NCBI GenBank assembly: GCA_018715445.1
Contig: DVLP01000448.1
Coordinates: forward strand, 1-25,590
Reading direction: 5' to 3'
DNA length: 25,590 bases
Source: Candidatus Avipropionibacterium avicola
Lineage (GTDB): Bacteria > Actinomycetota > Actinomycetes > Propionibacteriales > Propionibacteriaceae
Under the pieces are notes generated by a model. That model was not told the origin of the DNA and ran no database searches. It saw nothing but the letters and a program-made list of their open reading frames with translations. Of the stretch, positions 14,361 through 23,109 are shown piece by piece. A program made the translations under genes and the position numbers. Each line of letters opens with the position of its first letter. The first letter of the stretch is position 1.

Positions 14361-14378
14361 GGGTTCTCCTCAAATGTT

Positions 14379-14392
14379 GTTGAACTTTCAAC
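14379..14392. promoter_or_regulatory. MarR-type operator 1 (yceI-proximal)
   Basis: GTTGAACTTTCAAC has perfect six-base arms GTTGAA and TTCAAC around CT. It lies just upstream of the yceI ribosome site, within the expected transcript start region. It differs from operator 2 by one base, and the centres are 37 bases apart. Confidence 0.65.
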
Positions 14393-14410
14393 CTCGACCA
14401 TGATGGCACA

Positions 14411-14434
14411 CAACAGTTGAACTATCAACTGTTG
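14411..14434. promoter_or_regulatory. MarR-type operator 2 (marR-proximal)
   Basis: This is a perfect palindrome with ten-base arms CAACAGTTGA (14411-14420) and TCAACTGTTG (14425-14434) around four bases. Its core GTTGAACTATCAAC (14416-14429) matches operator 1 at 13 of 14 bases. It covers the -35 hexamer of the marR promoter, which suggests autorepression. Confidence 0.7.
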
Positions 14435-14451
14435 CCGCGTAATCTTTCTGC
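14417..14451 (+). promoter_or_regulatory. marR promoter, leaderless
   Basis: TTGAAC (14417-14422), a 17-base spacer and TAATCT (14440-14445) form a near-consensus housekeeping promoter. Six bases after the -10 comes the ATG at 14452, so the transcript should begin on the start codon. No Shine-Dalgarno is present. Confidence 0.7.
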
Positions 14452-14979
14452 ATGGCCACCATCTCGTCCTCCACCGCAACCCGCGGCTCGGCCCGCGGTG
14501 CCCAGCCCAACTCCGCCGAGTCACGGGTGCAGGCCCAATGGCTGACCAAGGAACAACAACACGTGTGGCGCACCTACCTGCTCGGCAGCTCGCGGTTGGC
14601 CGAACGGCTGGACGCGGACCTGCGTGACCACGGCATCGACCTCGGTGAGTACGAGATCCTGGTCGTGCTCGAGGAGACCCCCGGGCGCCGGGTCCGGATG
14701 TCCGACCTGGCCGACGCGGTGCACCAGTCGCGGTCGCGGCTGACCCACACAGTCGCCCGGATGGAGAAGCGCAACCTGGTCACCCGCACGATGTGCCCCG
14801 ACGACCGCCGCGGTGTCTGGGCCGAGCTGACCGAAGTCGGCTTCGAACTGCTGAAGAGCGCCGCGCCGAGCCATGTCGCCTGCGTACGGGAGAACTTCGT
14901 CGAGGCCGTCGACCCGGCCGACTTCGCCGCCCTGGGCCGCGCCTTCCAAGCAGTGCTGGACGCCACCGAGGACGAGTGA
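14452..14979 (+). CDS. MarR family transcriptional regulator
   Basis: This is a 175-residue winged-helix regulator. The recognition region is RMSDLADAVHQSRSRLTHTVARMEKRNLV (about residues 83-111), followed by the wing sequence TRTMCPDDRRGVWAELTE. Flanking helices form the usual dimerisation interface. About 20 Ser/Thr/Ala-rich residues precede the conserved core, and an internal start is conceivable, but the promoter geometry supports ATG 14452. MarR proteins bind palindromes and release them on binding phenolic ligands or on oxidation; Cys residues are present but there is no clear OhrR-type sensing Cys. It is divergent from yceI, with two matching operators between them, so it probably represses both yceI and itself. 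The ligand is unknown. Confidence 0.92.
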   Translation: MATISSSTATRGSARGAQPNSAESRVQAQWLTKEQQHVWRTYLLGSSRLAERLDADLRDHGIDLGEYEILVVLEETPGRRVRMSDLADAVHQSRSRLTHTVARMEKRNLVTRTMCPDDRRGVWAELTEVGFELLKSAAPSHVACVRENFVEAVDPADFAALGRAFQAVLDATEDE

Positions 14980-14990
14980 GCCCGGCGGAA

Positions 14991-15003
14991 TAGGCTTCGG
15001 TCC
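14991..15003 (+). promoter_or_regulatory. Leaderless-type -10 element before the FAD/Fe-S oxidase gene
   Basis: TAGGCT (14991-14996) is followed by seven bases and the ATG at 15004. There is no ribosome site and no clear -35. The short gap after marR means read-through from marR is also possible. Confidence 0.5.
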
Positions 15004-17931
15004 ATGTCGACCGACACCCGCGCCACCGTGGCGGACCCCTTCCTGGCCGCCGGCCTGGACGTCGACACCTCGACCCTGACCCGTGGCCTGTACTCCAGCG
15101 ATGCCTCGCTCTATCGCATCGTCCCGACCGCTGTGGCCCGGCCCCGCGACCTGGAGGAGTTGGCCCGTACCGTCGACCTCGCCCGCAGCCAGGCCATGGC
15201 GATCACCGCCCGGGGTGCCGGCACCAGCTGCGCCGGCAATGCCGTCGGCCCCGGCCTGGTGATCGACACCCGCAAGCTCAACAACATCCTGTCGATCGAT
15301 CCGCAGCGCCGCTCGGCCGTCGTCGAGCCCGGCGTGATCCAGTCCCAACTCAGCACCGCCGCTGCGGCCCACGGGTTGTTGTTCGGCCCGGACCCGTCCA
15401 CCTACACCCGCTGCACCATCGGCGGGATGATCGGCAACAACGCCTGCGGACCCCGCGCCATGGGGTACGGCCGGACCGCCGACAACGTGATCGCCCTCGA
15501 GGTGATCACCGGGACCGGTGAGCGGATCACCGTCGGCGACCCCGACAGCGACCTGGTCGCCGAGTCCCGGGCCAAGGGTCTGCCGACCGCCGACGAACAC
15601 GCCACCATCGGGGAACTGCGCCGACTGGTCCACCAGAACCTGGGACTGATCCGTACCGGGTTCGGCCGCTTCGGCCGGCAGGTGTCCGGCTACTCGATGG
15701 AGCATCTGCTGCCTGAGAAGGGCAATGCGGTCCATCGCTTCCTGGTCGGCACCGAGGGCACCCTGGCCACCATCCTGCGCGCCGAAGTACGACTGGTGCG
15801 CGATGCCGCCCATCGCAGCATGGTCGCCATCGGCTACCCCGGGATGGCCGAGGCCGGCGACGCCGCCGTCATGTTGGCGCGCCACCACCCGACCGCCGCC
15901 GAGGGCCTGGACCGTCGCATCGTCGACGTGGTGCGCCGCGCGCACGGAGACCGAGCGGTGCCACCGCTGCCCCGCGGCGACGGCTGGATGTTCGTCGAAC
16001 TGGTCGACGACGACCCCGAGCGGCTGGCCGACCGGGCCCGCGCGCTGGCCGCCGATGCCGCCGCCGACGCCACTGAGGTCATGCTGGTCGAGGATCCGAC
16101 CGCCCGGGCCGCGCTGTGGAAGATCCGGGCCGACGGGGCGGGGCTGGCCGGGGTCAGCCTGGACCGGCCGGCGTACGGGGGCTGGGAGGATGCCGCGGTC
16201 CCGCCGGACCGCCTCGGCGCCTACCTGCGCGACTTCGAGGCCCTGATGGACCGGTACGGCCTGCACGGCCTGCCGTACGGACACTTCGGCGACGGCTGCG
16301 TCCACATCCGCATCGACTTCGGCCTGGACCGACCCGGCGGCGTGGGCCAGTACCGCGACTTCGTCACCGAGTCGGCGAAGTTGGTCGCCTCGTACGGCGG
16401 CTCGATGTCGGGCGAGCACGGCGACGGACGCGCCCGCGGTGAGCTGCTGTCCCACATGTACAGCCCCGACCAGCTGGAGCTGTTCGCCCGGGTCAAGCAG
16501 ATCTTCGATCCGGACAACCGACTCAACCCCGGTGTGCTGGTCGACCCCGACCCGGTGGAGAAGGACCTGCGGGTCCCCCAACTCACCCTGTCGCCGCTGC
16601 ACCGGCGCTTCGGCGAGTTCTCCGAGCAGGTCCACCAGTGCTCGGGGGTCGGCAAGTGCGTCGCCGACAACACCGGCACCCTGGCCGTGATGTGCCCGAG
16701 CTACCAGGCCACCGGTGACGAGAAGGACTCCACCCGGGGTCGGGCACGGATCCTGCAGGAGATGGTCAACGGCTCCCTGGTCAGCGGCGGATTTTCCTCC
16801 CCGGAGGTGCACGAGGCCCTCGACCTCTGCCTGTCCTGCAAGGGATGTGCCCGCGACTGCCCGACCGGGATCGACATGGCCGCCTACAAGGCGCGGGTGC
16901 TGGACGAGACCTGGCGCGGCAAGGTCCGACCCCGCAGCCACTACCTGCTGGGATGGCTGCCGCGGTGGGGCCGCCTGATGCAGAAGCTGCCCGCCCTCGC
17001 GTCGCTGGCCAATCTCGGCATGGGTTTGCCCGGACTGCGCCGGCTGATCACCTGGAGCGCGGGCGTGGACCGACGCCGCCAACTCCCCCGCTTCGCCACC
17101 ACGGCCCTGTCCCAGCGGGGTGCGTTGCCGCCGGGACGCAAGCAGCTCGAGGCGGCGACGGCAACGACCGCACCGCACGGTCGGGTCGCGGTCTGGGCGG
17201 ATTCGTTCACCTCGGCCTTCTCCGACCAGGGGGTGGCCGCGGTGCTGGAGGTGCTGCGCCGGGCTGGTTATGCCCCGGAGGTGATCACCGACAAGGCCTG
17301 TTGCGGCCTGACCTGGATCTCCACCGGCCAGCTCGACGGCGCCCGCCGCCAGCTGAGGACCGCGCTGGGGGTGCTGCATCCGTTGGCGGCCGCTGGGGTG
17401 CCCATCATCGGCATCGAACCGTCGTGCACCGCGGTGTGGCGCAGTGACGCCCCCGAGCTGCTGGACGACCCCCGGGTGGGTGAGGTCGCCGCTGCGGTCT
17501 CGACGCTGGCCGAGCTGTTGGGTCGTACGCCGGACTGGACTCCACCCGACCTGACCGGCACCACCGTGGTCGTCCAGCCCCACTGCCACCACGCCTCCAT
17601 CCTGGGCTGGCAACCCGACGCAGCACTGTTGGATCGGACCGGCGCCGAGGTCACCACCGTTGGTGGGTGCTGCGGCCTGGCGGGCAACTTCGGTGTGGAG
17701 CAAGGACATTACGAGGTCTCGGTGAAGGTGGCCCAGACCGAACTGCTGCCCGCGGTCGAGGCCGCGCCCGACGATGCGCTCGTGCTGGCCGACGGGTTCT
17801 CCTGCCGTACGCAGCTTGCCGATCTGGCCGAGGTGGAGGCCATCACCCTGGCCGAGCTGCTGTTGCGCCCCAGCCAAGGGGACGGCGGACTGGGCGTCGG
17901 CGATCCGACCGACGCCGGAGGCCGGGACTGA
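15004..17931 (+). CDS. FAD-linked oxidase / Fe-S fusion (YdiJ-type D-2-hydroxyacid dehydrogenase)
   Basis: The 975-residue protein has three parts. The first is a PCMH-type FAD domain with ARGAGTSCAGNAVGPGLVID (69-88) and CTIGGMIGNNACGPRAMGYG. The second is a FAD oxidase C-terminal domain, including HGLPYGHFGDGCVHIRIDF and GEHGDGRARGELL. The third is an Fe-S part with Cys546, Cys552, Cys564, a C609xxC612xxC615xxxC619P cluster motif, and two CCG motifs (KACCGLTW and GGCCGLAGNFG) as in GlpC and HdrB subunits. This architecture matches E. coli YdiJ and related D-2-hydroxyglutarate or D-lactate dehydrogenases, which pass electrons onward, probably at the membrane. The substrate is not settled by sequence. 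Its stop overlaps the Nudix start (TGATG), so the two are coupled. Confidence 0.93.
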   Translation: MSTDTRATVADPFLAAGLDVDTSTLTRGLYSSDASLYRIVPTAVARPRDLEELARTVDLARSQAMAITARGAGTSCAGNAVGPGLVIDTRKLNNILSIDPQRRSAVVEPGVIQSQLSTAAAAHGLLFGPDPSTYTRCTIGGMIGNNACGPRAMGYGRTADNVIALEVITGTGERITVGDPDSDLVAESRAKGLPTADEHATIGELRRLVHQNLGLIRTGFGRFGRQVSGYSMEHLLPEKGNAVHRFLVGTEGTLATILRAEVRLVRDAAHRSMVAIGYPGMAEAGDAAVMLARHHPTAAEGLDRRIVDVVRRAHGDRAVPPLPRGDGWMFVELVDDDPERLADRARALAADAAADATEVMLVEDPTARAALWKIRADGAGLAGVSLDRPAYGGWEDAAVPPDRLGAYLRDFEALMDRYGLHGLPYGHFGDGCVHIRIDFGLDRPGGVGQYRDFVTESAKLVASYGGSMSGEHGDGRARGELLSHMYSPDQLELFARVKQIFDPDNRLNPGVLVDPDPVEKDLRVPQLTLSPLHRRFGEFSEQVHQCSGVGKCVADNTGTLAVMCPSYQATGDEKDSTRGRARILQEMVNGSLVSGGFSSPEVHEALDLCLSCKGCARDCPTGIDMAAYKARVLDETWRGKVRPRSHYLLGWLPRWGRLMQKLPALASLANLGMGLPGLRRLITWSAGVDRRRQLPRFATTALSQRGALPPGRKQLEAATATTAPHGRVAVWADSFTSAFSDQGVAAVLEVLRRAGYAPEVITDKACCGLTWISTGQLDGARRQLRTALGVLHPLAAAGVPIIGIEPSCTAVWRSDAPELLDDPRVGEVAAAVSTLAELLGRTPDWTPPDLTGTTVVVQPHCHHASILGWQPDAALLDRTGAEVTTVGGCCGLAGNFGVEQGHYEVSVKVAQTELLPAVEAAPDDALVLADGFSCRTQLADLAEVEAITLAELLLRPSQGDGGLGVGDPTDAGGRD

Positions 17932-18473
17932 TGCACGACGATGCCCCGTGGGCCGCACGGTTCCCCCGGCTGTTCGCCGAGCAGGACATCGACTACGCCC
18001 AGGTCACCGCACGATTGACCACCGCGCCCTGCCCCGAGCCGTTGGTCAATCGGTACCACCTGGTGGCCCTGACCGAGGACGACCGCGTGGTGGTCTGTCG
18101 CAGCACCGAGCAGTGGCGCTTCCTGCCCGGCGGCACCCGTGAGCCCGACGAGTCGCTGGTCGAGCTGGCCCGCCGCGAACTGCTCGAGGAGGCCGGCGCC
18201 GTGCTGCTCGACGAGCCGGAGGTCTTCGCCTGGCATGACGTGACCTCACGGGCCGCGACGCCGTACCGACCCCACCTGGCCCACCCACGGGCCGCCTGGG
18301 CGTACGGACGGTGCCGGGTCCGACTGGACGGCGCGCCCGAGAACCCCGACGACGGCGAGCAGGTCGTCGAGGTCCTGGCACTGCCTCCGACCGAGGCGGT
18401 CGACTGGCTCGCCGTGCACGACCCGGACCATGCCGAGCTGGTGGCTCTGGCGACCCGGATGACGCAGGGTTGA
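17931..18473 (+). CDS. Nudix hydrolase
   Basis: This is a 180-residue Nudix-fold hydrolase that cleaves a nucleoside diphosphate linked to another group. The Nudix box is complete: Gly68, Glu74, then R82-E83-L84, E86-E87 and Gly89, fitting the G-x5-E-x7-REU-x-EE-x-GU rule with its metal-binding glutamates. A preceding beta strand reads VNRYHLVALTEDDRVVV. The ATG shares its first base with the stop of the oxidase gene, and GGAGG lies nine bases upstream, so translation is coupled. The family is too broad to name the substrate, and why it travels with the oxidase is unclear. Confidence 0.9.
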   Translation: MHDDAPWAARFPRLFAEQDIDYAQVTARLTTAPCPEPLVNRYHLVALTEDDRVVVCRSTEQWRFLPGGTREPDESLVELARRELLEEAGAVLLDEPEVFAWHDVTSRAATPYRPHLAHPRAAWAYGRCRVRLDGAPENPDDGEQVVEVLALPPTEAVDWLAVHDPDHAELVALATRMTQG

Positions 18474-18481
18474 ATGGATCC

Positions 18482-18757
18482 ATGGCCCGTCGTCCGAGCA
18501 AGCACACCCGTACCGCCCGACCGTTGTCGCTGGGTGGGGTCGCGACCGTGGTCCAGAAGGCCGACGGCGACTGGCAGGTGCGCACCATCACCGGATCGGC
18601 CGCGACGAAGGACTACCGCTGCCCGGGCTGTCAGCAGGTGATCCGTACCGGCCAACCCCACGTGGTGGTGTGGCCGTCCACGGCGTCGGGGTGGGGCCAC
18701 GGCGGGGTCGAGGACCGGCGGCACTGGCACACCGCCTGCTGGCAGCGCCGTCGCTGA
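18482..18757 (+). CDS. Small conserved actinobacterial protein with a zinc-ribbon-like motif
   Basis: This is a 91-residue basic protein of unknown function. Residues 45-50 read YRCPGC (Cys47, Cys50), and the C-terminus has HWHTAC (His81, His83, Cys86), together enough ligands for one structural zinc. The middle contains PHVVVWP and GVEDRRHWHTACW, a pattern I recall from small actinobacterial proteins often given uninformative names such as ATP/GTP-binding protein. No nucleotide-binding motif is visible, so that label looks unjustified. The N-terminus is rich in Arg, Lys and Thr. ATG 18482 is eight bases after the Nudix stop and lacks a good ribosome site, so it may be co-translated with that gene. 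It could bind nucleic acid; this is a guess. Confidence 0.8.
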   Translation: MARRPSKHTRTARPLSLGGVATVVQKADGDWQVRTITGSAATKDYRCPGCQQVIRTGQPHVVVWPSTASGWGHGGVEDRRHWHTACWQRRR

Positions 18758-18766
18758 CCGCGCCCC

Positions 18767-19528
18767 TCAGAACGAGACGACCGCCTCGATCGGCAGGTGG
18801 TCCGACGGATGACGCCCGCCTGCGGTGGCCTCCACGGTCCGCGCCGCATCGACGTGGACGGCATCGTTGACCAGGATCCAGTCGATGCGACGGCCGTCCG
18901 GGTCAGGGTCGCCGTAGTTGTTGAAGGTGCCCAGTCGAGGTCCCGGACGGTCGGCGACCAGCCAGCTGTCACGCAGCCCAGCGGTGAGGATCGCGTACGG
19001 CTCGGACTCCTCGTCGGCGTTGAAGTCGCCCATCACCAGCACCGGCAGGCCCGGCTCCAGCGCCGCCACCCGGTCCACGAGTTGGTGGGCCGACCTGACC
19101 CGCGCCAGCTCGGAGCGATGGTCGAAATGGGTCGCCAGCAGGACGAACTCGCGACCATCGGCCAGTCGGCGGTAGCGGACCAGGCTCGCCAGGCGTGGCA
19201 GGTCGTGGTCCCAGCTGACCGATCCGGGGACCTGCGGGGTGTCGGACAGCCAGCGGTGCTCGACCTCCAGCGGCTCCACGACGGTGGTGTCGTGGATGAT
19301 CGCCGAGTGCTCCTCGGTCCTGCCGTCGTGGCGGCGTTGGCTGATGAGGGCGTAGCGCTCGTCGAGGCCCTCCATCAGCTCGGCAAGCTGGTGGCCCAGT
19401 CCTTCCTGGGTGGCCAGCACCGCGGGCGCCAACTCGTTCACCAACTCGATCATCGGGCCCCGGCGCAGCGGCCAGGCGTGTGGTCCCTGGTCGGAGGCGC
19501 ACTTCAGGTTGTAGCTGACGATCTTGAT
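18767..19528 (-). CDS. Endonuclease/exonuclease/phosphatase-fold protein, probable ATC start
   Basis: This is a metal-dependent phosphoesterase of the EEP superfamily, which includes DNase I, exonuclease III and sphingomyelinases. Visible motifs are KIVSYNLKC (metal-binding Asn), LATQEGLG (catalytic Glu), VMGDFNADEESEPY, RRIDWILV, and HPSDHLPIEAVV (terminal SDH). Reading from 19528 gives 253 residues starting M-K-I-V-S-Y-N, the usual opening of this family, but the codon there is ATC. A GGAG lies six bases upstream. No ATG, GTG or TTG occurs at the right place, and the next ATG (MIELV) would remove the metal-site Asn. An upstream start inside the methyltransferase gene is possible but would add unrelated sequence. 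The substrate is unknown. Confidence 0.82.
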   Translation of the reverse strand: MKIVSYNLKCASDQGPHAWPLRRGPMIELVNELAPAVLATQEGLGHQLAELMEGLDERYALISQRRHDGRTEEHSAIIHDTTVVEPLEVEHRWLSDTPQVPGSVSWDHDLPRLASLVRYRRLADGREFVLLATHFDHRSELARVRSAHQLVDRVAALEPGLPVLVMGDFNADEESEPYAILTAGLRDSWLVADRPGPRLGTFNNYGDPDPDGRRIDWILVNDAVHVDAARTVEATAGGRHPSDHLPIEAVVSF

Positions 19529-19553
19529 GACGAACTCCGTTCTGTGGTGGGGG

Positions 19554-20411
19554 TCAGAGCGGGCGGCGGGCCCGCAGGGTGAAGGTGGCCGGCAACCGTT
19601 CGGGACGGTCGGCCAACTCGTACTCGTGCTCCAGGCCTGGCACCTCAACCATCGCCTCCCCCATCCGGGCCCAGCCACTGGTGCGGTCCTCACGCAGCAG
19701 TTCCAGCTGCAGGCCGGCCGCCATCACCGCGGTCACGGTCTCGGCGATGCCGTGGTTCCACTGGTGGTTGGTGGTCGCGGTGATCTCCGGAGCATCGGCA
19801 CCGCCGGCGACATAGGTGAGCCCGTCGTCCCAGGTCATCGGTTCGCGGGTCTCGAAGTAGGGCAGGTCGAGGACCAACAGGTCGTCGTCACGATCGTCGG
19901 CCAGGGCCAGCATCACCGGATGGAAGTCACGCACGTGCAGCACCCCGCCCGGGGCCAGCAACTCGGCGCAGACCCGTGCCCAGGCAGCGATGTCGGGCAA
20001 CCAGCACAGCGCGCCGCCGCCGGTGTAGACCAGGTCGTACTGCAGCGAACGACCGGCCTCGGCCAGCGCCGCCGGGGCGTCGTAGACGTTGCTGGCGACG
20101 AACCGCGCGTCGTCACCGGTGCGCTCGGCCAGCTGGTTGGCCACCGCCACCGACTCCGGGCTGAGGTCGAGCCCGATCATGGTCGCGCCCAGTCGTGCCA
20201 GTGAGATCGTGTCGGTGCCGAGATGACACTGCAGATGGATCCCCTGCACCCCGTCCAGCGCACCCAGGTCAGGGCGGTCGAAGGCGACCGTGGCACTGAT
20301 CCGGGCCGGATCATCGAGATAGCCCTGCAGCCCGTAGCCCGGTGAGCCGGCATGGACCGCGGCCCGTTGGTCCCAGTTGGCGGCATTGTCGTCGAACCAG
20401 CGTTGCTCCAT
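19554..20411 (-). CDS. Class I SAM-dependent methyltransferase
   Basis: This is a 285-residue methyltransferase. Motif I is atypical but readable as LQCHLGTDTISLARLGATMIGLDLS, and the acidic end of strand 2 (GLDLSPESV) binds the SAM ribose. The motif IV region is YDLVYTGGGALCWLPD, and the motif VI-like segment is APGGVLHVRDFHP. The W-N-H-G-I-AETV segment near the C-terminus is shared with actinobacterial relatives. The methyl acceptor is unknown. It is divergent from the TIGR03089-type gene (59 bases between starts) and ends 26 bases before the EEP-fold gene on the same strand, so those two may be co-transcribed. The ribosome site is weak. Confidence 0.88.
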   Translation of the reverse strand: MEQRWFDDNAANWDQRAAVHAGSPGYGLQGYLDDPARISATVAFDRPDLGALDGVQGIHLQCHLGTDTISLARLGATMIGLDLSPESVAVANQLAERTGDDARFVASNVYDAPAALAEAGRSLQYDLVYTGGGALCWLPDIAAWARVCAELLAPGGVLHVRDFHPVMLALADDRDDDLLVLDLPYFETREPMTWDDGLTYVAGGADAPEITATTNHQWNHGIAETVTAVMAAGLQLELLREDRTSGWARMGEAMVEVPGLEHEYELADRPERLPATFTLRARRPL

Positions 20412-20457
20412 GGGGATCAGCTTCTCACCGATCCGGCCGGGCGAGAACCGAGTTGTC

Positions 20458-20470
20458 TATCCTGTCGGAC
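20458..20470 (+). promoter_or_regulatory. Leaderless-type -10 element before the TIGR03089-type gene
   Basis: TATCCT (20458-20463) is followed by seven bases and the GTG at 20471. No ribosome site or clear -35 is seen. It supports GTG as the start instead of upstream in-frame codons that lie inside the methyltransferase gene. Confidence 0.5.
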
Positions 20471-21154
20471 GTGACCTTCTGGGAGCTGCTGCAGCGACGA
20501 ATCACCACCGACGGGGCCCGTCCCCTGCTCACCTGCTACGACGCCGAGGGTGGTCGGACCGAGCTGTCGGCCATCACCTACGGCAACTGGGTCGCCAAGG
20601 CGGCCAACCTGATCGTCGACGAGATCGATGCCGGCACCGGCGATCGGATCGGACTGCCCCTGCTGGGGCGCAACCCGGGCCACTGGATGGGCCTGGTGTG
20701 GGCCGGGGCCTGCTGGACCGCCGGCGTGGAGGCCTGCCCGTACGTCGGTGACGACATGGTGGCCGTGGTGTCGGGACCCGAGCTCGACTTCGACGGCGCC
20801 ACGACGCTGCGCTACGCCGTCTCGCTCCACCCGCTCGGGCTCGGGTTCTCCGGCCAACTGCCCGAAGGGGTGGCCGACTGGGCGAGCGAGGTCCGTTCCC
20901 AACCCGATGTCTTCCTCGGCGTGCCACCGATGGCCGACGACCTGGCCTGGGACGGTGAGGACCAGGCGCAGTTGACGGCCGGCACACCGGTGGCCGAGCG
21001 AGTGCTGGTGGACCTGCGTGACGGCAACGGCCCCGAGCCCCGGACACTGCTGCACCAGGTGCTGATCGGACCCCTGCTGGCCGGGGGATCCTCGGTGGTG
21101 GTGCTGTCCGGGGACGCCGAGCGGATCGCCACCGCCGAACGGGCGATCCGCTGA
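20471..21154 (+). CDS. TIGR03089 family protein
   Basis: The 227-residue protein resembles the actinobacterial family TIGR03089. The opening TFWELLQRRITTDGARPLLTCYD and the ITYGNWVAKAANLIVDE and GLPLLGRNPGHWMGLVWAGACWTAGV stretches look like the N-terminal lobe of AMP-forming acyl-CoA synthetases. However, the ATP-binding T-S-G-T-T-G loop and the whole C-terminal part are absent. It is therefore unlikely to be an adenylating enzyme. The molecular role of the family is not known to me. GTG 20471 is chosen because of the leaderless promoter geometry and the family-like start. It is convergent with ettA, with 18 bases between the stops. Confidence 0.78.
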   Translation: MTFWELLQRRITTDGARPLLTCYDAEGGRTELSAITYGNWVAKAANLIVDEIDAGTGDRIGLPLLGRNPGHWMGLVWAGACWTAGVEACPYVGDDMVAVVSGPELDFDGATTLRYAVSLHPLGLGFSGQLPEGVADWASEVRSQPDVFLGVPPMADDLAWDGEDQAQLTAGTPVAERVLVDLRDGNGPEPRTLLHQVLIGPLLAGGSSVVVLSGDAERIATAERAIR

Positions 21155-21172
21155 CGCCGGATCAGTCGTGAG

Positions 21173-22855
<1,683 letters not shown>

Positions 22856-23109
22856 GGTTGGTGCGAACCCTCCGCGGTTGTGGATCGTGGGGCCCGCAAC
22901 AAGTGGGGCCGACAGCCCAGTATGCCAGTGATCGCCATGGGTGGCCGTCGCAGGGACTCGCTCCCGCCCCTGTCCTTGCCCGCGTGACGGTCCCCTGACG
23001 CTCACAACCTCAGCCACGATCCGGGGGAACCGGTTGCCTGGGGCGAGATTCGGCATCGAGCCTGAGATCGTGAGCGCGACCCATCGACGGACGGCGGCTC
23101 AGCGGTGAC
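22856..23109. other. Intergenic gap upstream of ettA
   Basis: This 254-base stretch lies between the DUF559 gene and ettA. I see no gene, RNA structure or convincing promoter in it apart from the ettA ribosome site near 22872. A CATACT about 70 bases upstream of the start is a weak -10 candidate. Confidence 0.4.

Noticed and set aside
14521..17958. Very long minus-strand open frame (about 1145 codons) opposite the FAD/Fe-S oxidase gene
   Set aside because: The translation is low-complexity, rich in Gly, Gln, Arg and His, with no domain. It mirrors the codon pattern of the real gene on the other strand, as is usual in G+C-rich DNA.
22856..23109. Possible RNA gene or riboswitch in the largest intergenic gap
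   Set aside because: I looked for tRNA arms, long stems and terminator hairpins and saw none that were convincing.
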